A DNA stretch of 64,000 nucleotides from Anaerolineales bacterium (GTDB lineage Bacteria > Chloroflexota > Anaerolineae > Anaerolineales > UBA11858): the NCBI GenBank assembly GCA_028278545.1, contig JANQED010000132.1, positions 124,001-188,000 on the forward strand, in the 5' to 3' direction. The notes beneath the pieces were generated by a model that saw only the letters and a program-made list of their open reading frames with translations, was not told the DNA's origin and searched no databases. Below are positions 56,095-62,568 of the stretch, piece by piece (the stretch's first letter is position 1; every line of letters begins with the position of its first letter). The position numbers and the translations under genes were made by a program.

Positions 56095-56225
56095 GTCGAT
56101 CCTAAGAGTTTAGACGCTGAATGCTACCGGTTCAACGCCACCTCCAGGCGGAAGGCACAGTCCCCGCCCAGGACATGACCATGCTTGAAAAACACACGGT
56201 GGTGAAAAGTCTATTTTGTGACATT
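56095..56225 (-). promoter_or_regulatory. metY leader RNA, possible riboswitch or leader-peptide control region
   Basis: Minus-strand RNA from the predicted start near 56225 to the terminator. It can form GCGUUGAA/UUCAGCGU (eight pairs, 56110-56134 region) and GGCGG/CCGCC. UCCGCC (56147-56152) could pair with the GGCGGA of the terminator arm as an antiterminator. A 16-codon frame at 56132-56182 (MVMSWAGTVPSAWRWR) is present but lacks a ribosome binding site. I could not match it to SAM-I, SAM-II, SAM-IV or cobalamin riboswitch cores. Confidence 0.5.
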
Positions 56226-56231
56226 GGGCCA

Positions 56232-56260
56232 ATCTTATTGGTGTCGTCCGTATTTGTCAA
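56232..56260 (-). promoter_or_regulatory. Promoter of metY-metA
   Basis: Minus strand: perfect TTGACA (56255-56260), 17-base spacer, TAAGAT (56232-56237). Its -35 overlaps the -35 of the divergent bacterioferritin promoter by five bases. Confidence 0.72.
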
Positions 56261-56282
56261 GAGGGTTGATGTTGTTTATAAT
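56254..56282 (+). promoter_or_regulatory. Promoter of the bacterioferritin-like gene
   Basis: TTGTCA (56254-56259), 17-base spacer, perfect TATAAT (56277-56282); the ATG is 38 bases further on. Because the two -35 boxes share bases, polymerase cannot occupy both promoters at once. Confidence 0.78.
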
Positions 56283-56319
56283 CTTTGTGTTTCACCCAAC
56301 CGATAAAGGAGACCCCAAA

Positions 56320-56817
56320 ATGCACGAAAGAAGTATCGAACTACTCAATAAAGCAGCCGCAGACGAGTTGTCGGCCGTTCACCAATACATGTACTTCCAC
56401 TTCCATTGTGAAGATCAAGGATACGACCTGCTGGCAGGCCTGTTCATCAGAACCGCCATCGAGGAGATGGACCATATCGAACGCTGCGCTGAGCGAATCC
56501 TGTTCCTGGGCGGCGATGTAGAAATGGTGGCCTCTATGGAAGTTCAAAAAATCCACGATGTCAAGGAAATGTTGAAGTTAGCAAGGCAGATGGAAGAGGA
56601 CAGCGCCCGAGATTACAACATTTGGGCTAACGAATGCTCTGCCAACGCGGATGCTGCTTCCAGGAAAGTTTTCGAAGGACTCGTCGATGATGAAGAGCGC
56701 CATTTCGACCAATACGATACAGAGATGGTGAACATCGATAAGTTCGGTGAGCGCTATCTGGCATTGCAATCCATAGAGCGCAGCAAGAGCATGGCCGCGG
56801 CAACCGGAGAAGAATAA
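56320..56817 (+). CDS. Bacterioferritin-like iron storage protein
   Basis: 165 residues from the ATG at 56320, preceded by AAAGGAG; a longer frame covers the promoter and is wrong. Ferritin-like four-helix pattern: LLNKAAADELSAVHQYMYFH, FIRTAIEEMDHIERCAERIL (E-x-x-H), DNYNIW-like helix three and GLVDDEERHFDQYDTEM (E-x-x-H). These supply the di-iron site. The Bfr haem methionine cannot be assigned with confidence. It stores iron or detoxifies peroxide in the cytoplasm, in keeping with the nearby peroxiredoxin. Confidence 0.87.
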   Translation: MHERSIELLNKAAADELSAVHQYMYFHFHCEDQGYDLLAGLFIRTAIEEMDHIERCAERILFLGGDVEMVASMEVQKIHDVKEMLKLARQMEEDSARDYNIWANECSANADAASRKVFEGLVDDEERHFDQYDTEMVNIDKFGERYLALQSIERSKSMAAATGEE

Positions 56818-56932
56818 CCGCTTTTCAACCAGCCACGCCACGCTTGCTGTACGCGCTTTCAGCGGCGCGCTCCGCCAAATGGGGCGCTTTGCTGATTATT
56901 TGGCCTGTTCGGCTGGAAAGGCATTGCAACTG

Positions 56933-56982
56933 AAGTCAACCAAAAAGGCGAGCCATCGCATTTGACGCTCGCCTTTTGACTT
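56933..56982. terminator. Bidirectional intrinsic terminator
   Basis: AAAAGGCGAGC (56943-56953) pairs perfectly with GCTCGCCTTTT (56967-56977), and the flanks AAGTCAA/TTGACTT extend it. Symmetric A and T runs serve both the bacterioferritin gene (plus) and the MFS gene (minus), which converge here. Confidence 0.88.
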
Positions 56983-57037
56983 GAGGACCTTGCCCCCAGC
57001 GTTAGGAAATGACCTCAGCCAGAGTGGTGGGGTCAGA

Positions 57038-58270
57038 TCACTCCAACCCGGGTGGCATCTCCACTTTATCTGGCACCTTGAACTTGAACCAGGTGGGTAT
57101 CACCGAAGCCAGTGCCACCATTGCGGTGATGACGAAAGGCAAACGGGGGCTAAAGCGCTCCCACAACTGAGCACCGATCAAGGGGGCCGGCAGAGAGATC
57201 AAGCCCAAACTACTGCGGAACATGCCCGTGAACACCCCCAGCAGCTTTTGCGGCACGACCTTAGAGATCAGCGATTGATAGGCCGGGCTGAGCAGCCCAA
57301 CACCTACCCCAAAGACGACCCAGGTGAGGGCGAAGCCCAGGAAGGCATTCACCTGCAAGAAGATCATGAATGCCCCGAAAATCATCAAGAAACCCATGGA
57401 AATAGGCACTCGCTCGCCAAACTTGTCGGAGATGCGCCCGGAGAGGATGGGGGTGAACATCATTGCGATGGAGAAAATCGACCCTAAAATGCCGATCTGC
57501 TCCACGGTTATGCCCGCCACCTGCTCCAAATAAAGGGGCTGTAGTTCCATCGACAACCGGAATGCGAAATCCCGCACCCCATCCGTGACGAAGATCCAGG
57601 TGATCACCCCACCACCGATCAGCAGCGCCCACATGGACTTCAGACTGAGCTTGAAAGAAGAGACGGTCAATTTCTCCGGAGCTTTCTCCTCTGGCGAAGT
57701 CATTGTGGTGGCCATCCAGATGCGCAGGCCGGCGGCGATGGCATAGAGCACCGCCGAGACCAGCAACATCATCTTGAATCCATGGGCCCCGGTCAAGAAC
57801 CCGCCCAGGGGAGGACCGATCACGCCGGTGATCTGATAGATCGTATCGGTTAAACCATAAACTCGGCCGCGGTTTTCCTCGGTCGAATTCTCAGCAATGA
57901 AGGCCCCAAAGCTGGGACCCACCAGCGCATAAGGGATCTGGCTGATAGAGATCGCAGCCAGCATCCACGGCCAGGAGGGGGCCAGTAGCATGGCAGAGTA
58001 ACCGATCACGCCGCCGATACTGCCAATGGCAATGGCCCGCAAGCGCCCAATCGAGTCCGAAATCCAACCCCCGAAGAGCTGCAAGATCAGAATGGCTACC
58101 GAAGATAGGGTGAATACCAATCCCACTTGCGTTACGCTGGCTCCCAGTTCGGTCAGGTAAATGGGCATCAACATCGGGAACATCGAACCGGCGATATTGG
58201 CGATGACCATGGCGAACATAAACCAGCGCATAATGGGTGTCAACAAAGGTTGTTTGTCGTTTTGCGTCAT
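57038..58270 (-). CDS. MFS transporter
   Basis: A 410-residue protein with about twelve membrane helices. Motif A appears after helix two as GGWISDSIGRLRAIAIGS and again in the second half as GRISDKFGERVPISMG. FIAENSTEENRGRVYGLTDT between helices 4 and 5 is typical of drug-efflux type MFS proteins. Substrate unknown; it may export a drug or small metabolite. It stands alone with its own terminator. Confidence 0.9.
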   Translation of the reverse strand: MTQNDKQPLLTPIMRWFMFAMVIANIAGSMFPMLMPIYLTELGASVTQVGLVFTLSSVAILILQLFGGWISDSIGRLRAIAIGSIGGVIGYSAMLLAPSWPWMLAAISISQIPYALVGPSFGAFIAENSTEENRGRVYGLTDTIYQITGVIGPPLGGFLTGAHGFKMMLLVSAVLYAIAAGLRIWMATTMTSPEEKAPEKLTVSSFKLSLKSMWALLIGGGVITWIFVTDGVRDFAFRLSMELQPLYLEQVAGITVEQIGILGSIFSIAMMFTPILSGRISDKFGERVPISMGFLMIFGAFMIFLQVNAFLGFALTWVVFGVGVGLLSPAYQSLISKVVPQKLLGVFTGMFRSSLGLISLPAPLIGAQLWERFSPRLPFVITAMVALASVIPTWFKFKVPDKVEMPPGLE

Positions 58271-58382
58271 CCTTTTCGTCCCTACGTTATCACTCTTTCG
58301 CAGTTGCCCCCCTCGCCCTGAATTCCGGGCAGGGGGGCAATACCAAAACTCACACTAAAGGCGTCTTCTAGCGATCGGTCAG

Positions 58383-58955
58383 TTACCAGCCATAAGCCGC
58401 GCGCGACTTTGCGCCCAGGCGGGATAGCAGCTTCATGATGGCGATCGCCAGCAGCAGCACCCACCAGGATGCAGTCAGCGGGCCAAAGACCTTCATCCAC
58501 TGACCGCTATCAAAGTAGAAATATGCATCTTGGGGGACGGCTACCCAGCGACCGTTGACCTCTGTGACATAATGAGTATCCCGACGCAGGGTATCGAAGT
58601 CGAAGTACAGGTAATGGAAGTAATCTCTTTCGTCCACTTCAACCAGAATTGAAAAGTGCAAATCCGGTCTTGGTGTCATCTCCCCTGGGTCTCGTTTCAA
58701 TCCGGTCAATTCCCCATAAAGCGCCGAGTCGCCATTTTGTAAAGCCCGCTCCAACGCAATCGCCACCATGCCCGGCGAATGGTACGCTTCCTGATACTCG
58801 GAGGCGAAATACGCCTGATCATAGCGGAACAGACCATGGATTTGTACGCCCAAGATGTAAATTCCGGCGATGACCAAGGGCATCAACACTAAAGCAGCAA
58901 CTCGGAATACTTGTGATTTGTTCAACTTTTCCTCACCATGTTTTTGCACACTCAT
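58383..58955 (-). CDS. Hypothetical membrane protein with two helices
   Basis: About 190 residues from the ATG at 58955, which has AGGAGG five bases upstream; the frame opens at 58976 but that start lacks a good site. One membrane helix near residues 22-40 (VFRVAALVLMPLVIAGIYIL) and one near the C-terminus (WWVLLLAIAIMKLLSRL) flank an extracytoplasmic domain of about 110 residues rich in Asp, Tyr and Phe (DERDYFHYLYFDFDTLRRD). No family recognised. It lies 21 bases after a 24-codon peptide gene, probably in one transcript. Confidence 0.72.
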   Translation of the reverse strand: MSVQKHGEEKLNKSQVFRVAALVLMPLVIAGIYILGVQIHGLFRYDQAYFASEYQEAYHSPGMVAIALERALQNGDSALYGELTGLKRDPGEMTPRPDLHFSILVEVDERDYFHYLYFDFDTLRRDTHYVTEVNGRWVAVPQDAYFYFDSGQWMKVFGPLTASWWVLLLAIAIMKLLSRLGAKSRAAYGW

Positions 58956-58976
58956 AACAACCTCCTGATTGTGCAT

Positions 58977-59051
58977 CTAACCACAGCACTCTCCTCCAGA
59001 GAACGCTGACGTCTTCATTTTGCCCATTCCAAATGCCTCTTGTCCGTCCAT
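58977..59051 (-). CDS. 24-residue peptide with C-terminal GGECCG
   Basis: An ATG at 59049-59051 is preceded by a perfect AAAGGAGG ribosome binding site at five bases. The frame encodes 24 residues (MDGQEAFGMGKMKTSAFSGG then ECCG) and stops at TAG. The next gene starts 21 bases later with its own AGGAGG. The strong translation signal suggests it is really made. The paired cysteines at the end could bind a metal or be modified; no family is known to me. Confidence 0.5.
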   Translation of the reverse strand: MDGQEAFGMGKMKTSAFSGGECCG

Positions 59052-59130
59052 ATCATCCTCCTTTCCGCTTTATGTCCAACACCGAAGGGCCCATTATTGA
59101 TTACTATCGAGAACACGAAAAGGTTTGGTT

Positions 59131-59146
59131 TTCGATAATAATCGAA
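59131..59146. promoter_or_regulatory. Candidate operator palindrome
   Basis: TTCGAT-AATA-ATCGAA, six-base arms, located 80-95 bases upstream of the peptide gene start. It looks like a dimeric repressor site; the regulator is unknown. Confidence 0.4.
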
Positions 59147-59440
59147 CACAATGGCAGTATACACATCAACTTGAATATTGTCAACGTTTATTTTAATTTT
59201 CTCTACTTATAGTTGAATAATTTAAATTGATTTACGTATTTTATCAATAAATTTGAATGTGTTTTCCTATTTCAGGGAAGCAATGGGGCACAGGTTCCCC
59301 GGTTGAATCGCCAAATCAAGAGGGATGCCCAGAATCGACTTTTGGGTTGGCTGCCAACTGCGGGGAGGCTGGTGTTCTCGATGAAATCTCAACGAAGTGC
59401 TCTAAAAAGCTGAATTTTTGGATAGAAGTTCGATTTCTTC

Positions 59441-59468
59441 TTTACCAAATACCTCATGCGGGTAAAAT
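59441..59468 (+). promoter_or_regulatory. Candidate promoter for a leaderless radical SAM transcript
   Basis: TTTACC (59441-59446) and TAAAAT (59463-59468) with a 16-base spacer. The predicted transcription start coincides with the ATG at 59475, which has no ribosome binding site. Confidence 0.4.
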
Positions 59469-59474
59469 ATGCCC

Positions 59475-60350
59475 ATGCGCTACCATGGAACTGTCATCAG
59501 ACCGCCCAGCGAGGCTTACAGCTACATCCTGCAGGTCACCTACGGATGCTCACACAACTGCTGCACCTTCTGCGGCACTTACCTCGACAAACCCTTCCAA
59601 CCCCGGCAGATCGACGAAGTCCTAGAAGATATCCAAATGGCCGGACGTATGATGCCTGACACCCGCCGCGTCTTCCTGGCCGATGGCGACGCCCTGGGAC
59701 TGAGCACTCGCCGCCTAACACAAATCCTTGCCGCGCTCAACGCCGCTTTTCCCCACCTCGAACGTGTGGGGACTTACGCTAACGCCCAAAATCTCTTGAG
59801 CAAAAGCGAATCAGAGCTTGAGAGGTTAGTTCAACAGGGGTTAGGAATCGTCTATCTTGGCCTGGAAAGCGGGAGCGACGAAATCTTATCACAGATCGAA
59901 AAAGGCGCAACCGCGGCTGAGATGATCACGGCTGTCCAAAAGGCCCAGCGAGCTGGCTTATTGGTTTCGATCATCGGCATCCTGGGCCTCGGCGGGCCCG
60001 AACGCTCAGAACACCATGCAAAGAGGACCGGCCAGGTGGTCAGCCAGATGGATCCCGACTACTTCTCCATGCTGACCCTGATGCTGGTCCCAGGCACAAA
60101 ACTGCATGGACAATGGCAAACGGGGGAATTCAAGCTGCTGGAACCCGAGGAGATGTTGGCCGAACTGCGCCAGATCATCGAGCACACCGATGGCCTCTCT
60201 CAGTGTGTATTCCGCACCAACCACGCTTCTAACTATCTGCCCCTCAAAGGCACCCTCCCCCAAGACAAAGAACGCCTGTTACAATCTTTAGATGCCGCCC
60301 TGGCCAGAGGGAAAGAGGTGCTTCGGCCTGAAACCTGGCGGGGGCTGTGA
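59475..60350 (+). CDS. Radical SAM protein
   Basis: About 291 residues from the ATG at 59475 (MRYHGTVIRPPSEAYSYILQ); an ATG two codons earlier is also possible. The cluster motif is TYGCSHNCCTFCGTYLDKPF, read as Cx4Cx2C with an extra Cys where relatives have Arg or Lys. VFLADGDAL, YLGLESGSDEILSQIEKG and SIIGILGLGGPERSEHHAKR match the Elp3/MiaB-like fold of this group. It would bind a 4Fe-4S cluster and cleave SAM. Substrate unknown. It is not transcribed with the short peptide gene but faces away from it. Ends 11 bases from the convergent vapC. Confidence 0.87.
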   Translation: MRYHGTVIRPPSEAYSYILQVTYGCSHNCCTFCGTYLDKPFQPRQIDEVLEDIQMAGRMMPDTRRVFLADGDALGLSTRRLTQILAALNAAFPHLERVGTYANAQNLLSKSESELERLVQQGLGIVYLGLESGSDEILSQIEKGATAAEMITAVQKAQRAGLLVSIIGILGLGGPERSEHHAKRTGQVVSQMDPDYFSMLTLMLVPGTKLHGQWQTGEFKLLEPEEMLAELRQIIEHTDGLSQCVFRTNHASNYLPLKGTLPQDKERLLQSLDAALARGKEVLRPETWRGL

Positions 60351-60361
60351 CCACACTTTAG

Positions 60362-60739
60362 CTACCGCGTCTTTTCCACATATTTAACCCCTTCTATACC
60401 ATTAAAATCTTTGTCCTGAGTCCATAAAGTGGCATCATAAGCGCGTGCCGTAGCCAATATTACGCTGTCAGCCATCGCCAATTTCATTGCTATAGAGACC
60501 TGCGCAGCATCGATAGCAATCTCTCGTGTTAATTGGACCACATTGCCAAGCGACATGAAGCCAATAGCTTCCAGAGCTTCTTCCTCATCACGTTGACCGA
60601 GAAAACGTTTGAACACTTCATACATACAAATCGTTGGCACAACCAATCGCTCAGTATCCTGAATAACAGGAGCAAAAAAATCCTTGTTACTCTCTCCCGC
60701 AAGATACTCCAACCAACCCGAGGAATCTACTATATTCAT
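60362..60739 (-). CDS. vapC: VapC-type PIN-domain toxin
   Basis: A 125-residue PIN domain with the acidic active-site set Asp5 (NIVDSSGWLEYL), Glu41 (MYEVFKR), Asp91 (LAMADSVILATAR) and Asp109/Asp111 (TQDKDF). It is an Mg-dependent RNase that blocks translation when unchecked. It overlaps the antitoxin gene by four bases, the usual coupled order. Confidence 0.92.
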   Translation of the reverse strand: MNIVDSSGWLEYLAGESNKDFFAPVIQDTERLVVPTICMYEVFKRFLGQRDEEEALEAIGFMSLGNVVQLTREIAIDAAQVSIAMKLAMADSVILATARAYDATLWTQDKDFNGIEGVKYVEKTR

Positions 60740-60948
60740 ACCTCTCGGTCCACCTTTTCCCTCTGAGGGTCAGTGTCGATGCCCTCGAACATGCCTTCGG
60801 CTTTCTCAATCGGCGGAACCAGAACTATGCGCAATGTATCATTGTAGGGTATGAACATGATTTTCTGCCCTGGCTTGAGGTTGAATTTCTCCCGAATGGC
60901 ACGCGGGATCACAACCTGGTATTTAGACGAAATCGTTACTGCATCCAT
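60736..60948 (-). CDS. vapB: AbrB/MazE-fold antitoxin
   Basis: A 70-residue SpoVT-AbrB swapped-hairpin DNA-binding protein: VTISSKYQVVIPRAIREKFN, LKPGQKIMFI, then a C-terminal tail (EKAEGMFEGIDTDPQREKVD) that would wrap the toxin. It neutralises VapC and represses the operon. It starts the two-gene unit. Confidence 0.9.
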   Translation of the reverse strand: MDAVTISSKYQVVIPRAIREKFNLKPGQKIMFIPYNDTLRIVLVPPIEKAEGMFEGIDTDPQREKVDREV

Positions 60949-61031
60949 GTGCTTTACGCTTCCTTATCGATCCCAATTTGTAAAGGGATTTTACCACAAA
61001 TCGGATTGATCTTTCCCGTTTATACGCGGCA

Positions 61032-62471
61032 TTACTCACTTCGATGAATAATGCTTATCCGAATCTCTGGGGTGACCACCACTGGAGTAACTGCCTCAAC
61101 CGAGATCATCTCTGAGACATCCGTCACCTTTGGCGAAAAGTCTTCCACCAACGGGGTGATCGAGACAACCGAGCGGGGATCGAGGCGTTCGATCGGGTCG
61201 GCCTCCCCGCCGACAAAACCGTCCAGGTTAACCTTGGCCACCAGAAAATCTCCGGCCGGGTCGGTCATGCGGGTCACCCCGGCCATGAGATAACCGCCCT
61301 CGATTGGCTTGATCTCTTCGATCTCGTCCAGCCCGGCCTCACCGAAGATTCGCGACCACAGATAGTTGCCGTCCTCGTCGAATTTGACCACCAGGACATC
61401 CCCACCGTGTTCTGGAAGGGTCAGTTTCCCACCCGCGATGAAGCCATCCTCGGTCTCGGTCATTGTCCAACCAACATCCTCAGCGGGGCCATCAACCATG
61501 GTGCTCCACTCCAGATCGCCCTCGGGGCTGAGTTTGATGCCAAATAGTGCGCCATCTCCTTTAGCGCCAAAGGAGCCCGTCCTGTCGCCGAAGGCGTAGC
61601 CACCATCAGCGGTCACTCGCACGCCATCCCAGTTAATGCCTTCACCAGCGCTACCCCCGATGGTCTTGGCCCAGATCACATCTCCCTGCGGGTCGATCTT
61701 GATCAGACCGGCATCCGCCTCGCCCGCCCCGAAAGACCAGATCGTCCCCCCGATGACATAGCCCCCCTCTACCTGGGCAATGCCACTGCCGACATCGTCT
61801 TCGATACCGCCATAAGCCTTGGCCCAGTCCAGAGTCCCATCAACATTCAGCTTGACGACCAGGAGATCCTTTTTGCCTGCCCCGAACGAGTCCGTGCTCC
61901 CGATGGCGATATAACCGTCTTCGATTTCCAGGGTTGTCATGCCGCCTTCACTGCCCAGACCACCGATAGCCTTACTCCAATCGAGTTCGCCCTCCGCGCT
62001 GAGTTTCACGATGAACAAATCTACCTTGCCCGCCCCAAAGGATATCGTCGTGCCCGTCAGCAAGAAGCCCCCATCAGCAGTCGGGCTGACGGAATAGCTA
62101 CCGCGTTCATCGTTCGGGCCGCCGATCACCCTTGTCCAGAGGTGATTCCCGTCTTTATCGAGCTTGACGGCCATGAAATCATGAGAGCCATCCCGATTTC
62201 CACCCCCATCCCCAAACCCGTAGGAGCTGGTCATGCCTACAACGACATAACCATCTTCAGTTTCGTGGAAAGAAGGCGCGTAATCACGGCCCTCACCCCC
62301 AATCGCCAATATCCAATATGACTGGTCAGGTGTTTGATCCTCGTCATCGGCAATCTGACCGCTAATGTCGTCCGGGCTTGAACCCAGTGCCGGCAAATTG
62401 CACATAAGGATCGCTATAGAGAGAAAAACATACCACAGAATATTGGCGAGGTACTTAGCTTTGACTTTCAT
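61032..62471 (-). CDS. Secreted repeat protein, propeller-like
   Basis: 479 residues with an N-terminal signal peptide (hydrophobic 10-27, ending ALGSSPDD) and a strong AGGAGG site before the ATG. About seven repeats of 50-55 residues follow, each of the form DFxVVKLDxDGNxxW, then IGG, then DGGYxxxGxTxSFGAG. The repeat number and the W and GG spacing suggest a seven-bladed beta-propeller outside the cell. No catalytic motif is visible. The last 60 residues are a Val/Thr-rich linker or sorting tail. Function unknown; it stands alone upstream of vapB. Confidence 0.8.
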   Translation of the reverse strand: MKVKAKYLANILWYVFLSIAILMCNLPALGSSPDDISGQIADDEDQTPDQSYWILAIGGEGRDYAPSFHETEDGYVVVGMTSSYGFGDGGGNRDGSHDFMAVKLDKDGNHLWTRVIGGPNDERGSYSVSPTADGGFLLTGTTISFGAGKVDLFIVKLSAEGELDWSKAIGGLGSEGGMTTLEIEDGYIAIGSTDSFGAGKKDLLVVKLNVDGTLDWAKAYGGIEDDVGSGIAQVEGGYVIGGTIWSFGAGEADAGLIKIDPQGDVIWAKTIGGSAGEGINWDGVRVTADGGYAFGDRTGSFGAKGDGALFGIKLSPEGDLEWSTMVDGPAEDVGWTMTETEDGFIAGGKLTLPEHGGDVLVVKFDEDGNYLWSRIFGEAGLDEIEEIKPIEGGYLMAGVTRMTDPAGDFLVAKVNLDGFVGGEADPIERLDPRSVVSITPLVEDFSPKVTDVSEMISVEAVTPVVVTPEIRISIIHRSE

Positions 62472-62568
62472 AACGTCCTCCTGATACGCGAAGAATAGTC
62501 CTCATACCAATAAACTCGAATGCACCCTCAGTATACATTAAGAACCCCAGAAACAAAACGACCTACCA

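Larger units (their letters stand above)
59052..59474. other. 423-base AT-rich divergent control region
   Basis: It separates the peptide/membrane-protein pair (minus) from the radical SAM gene (plus). The part 59150-59260 is very AT-rich. It contains the palindrome TTCGATAATAATCGAA (59131-59146), an imperfect second copy of ATCGAGAACAC at 59106-59116, and ATTGAT/ATCAAT (59226-59231, 59243-59248). I see no coding sequence with support. Confidence 0.5.

Noticed and set aside
56095..56225. SAM-I, SAM-II, SAM-IV or cobalamin riboswitch
   Set aside because: None of the conserved core sequences of these classes could be found in the leader, so it is left unassigned.
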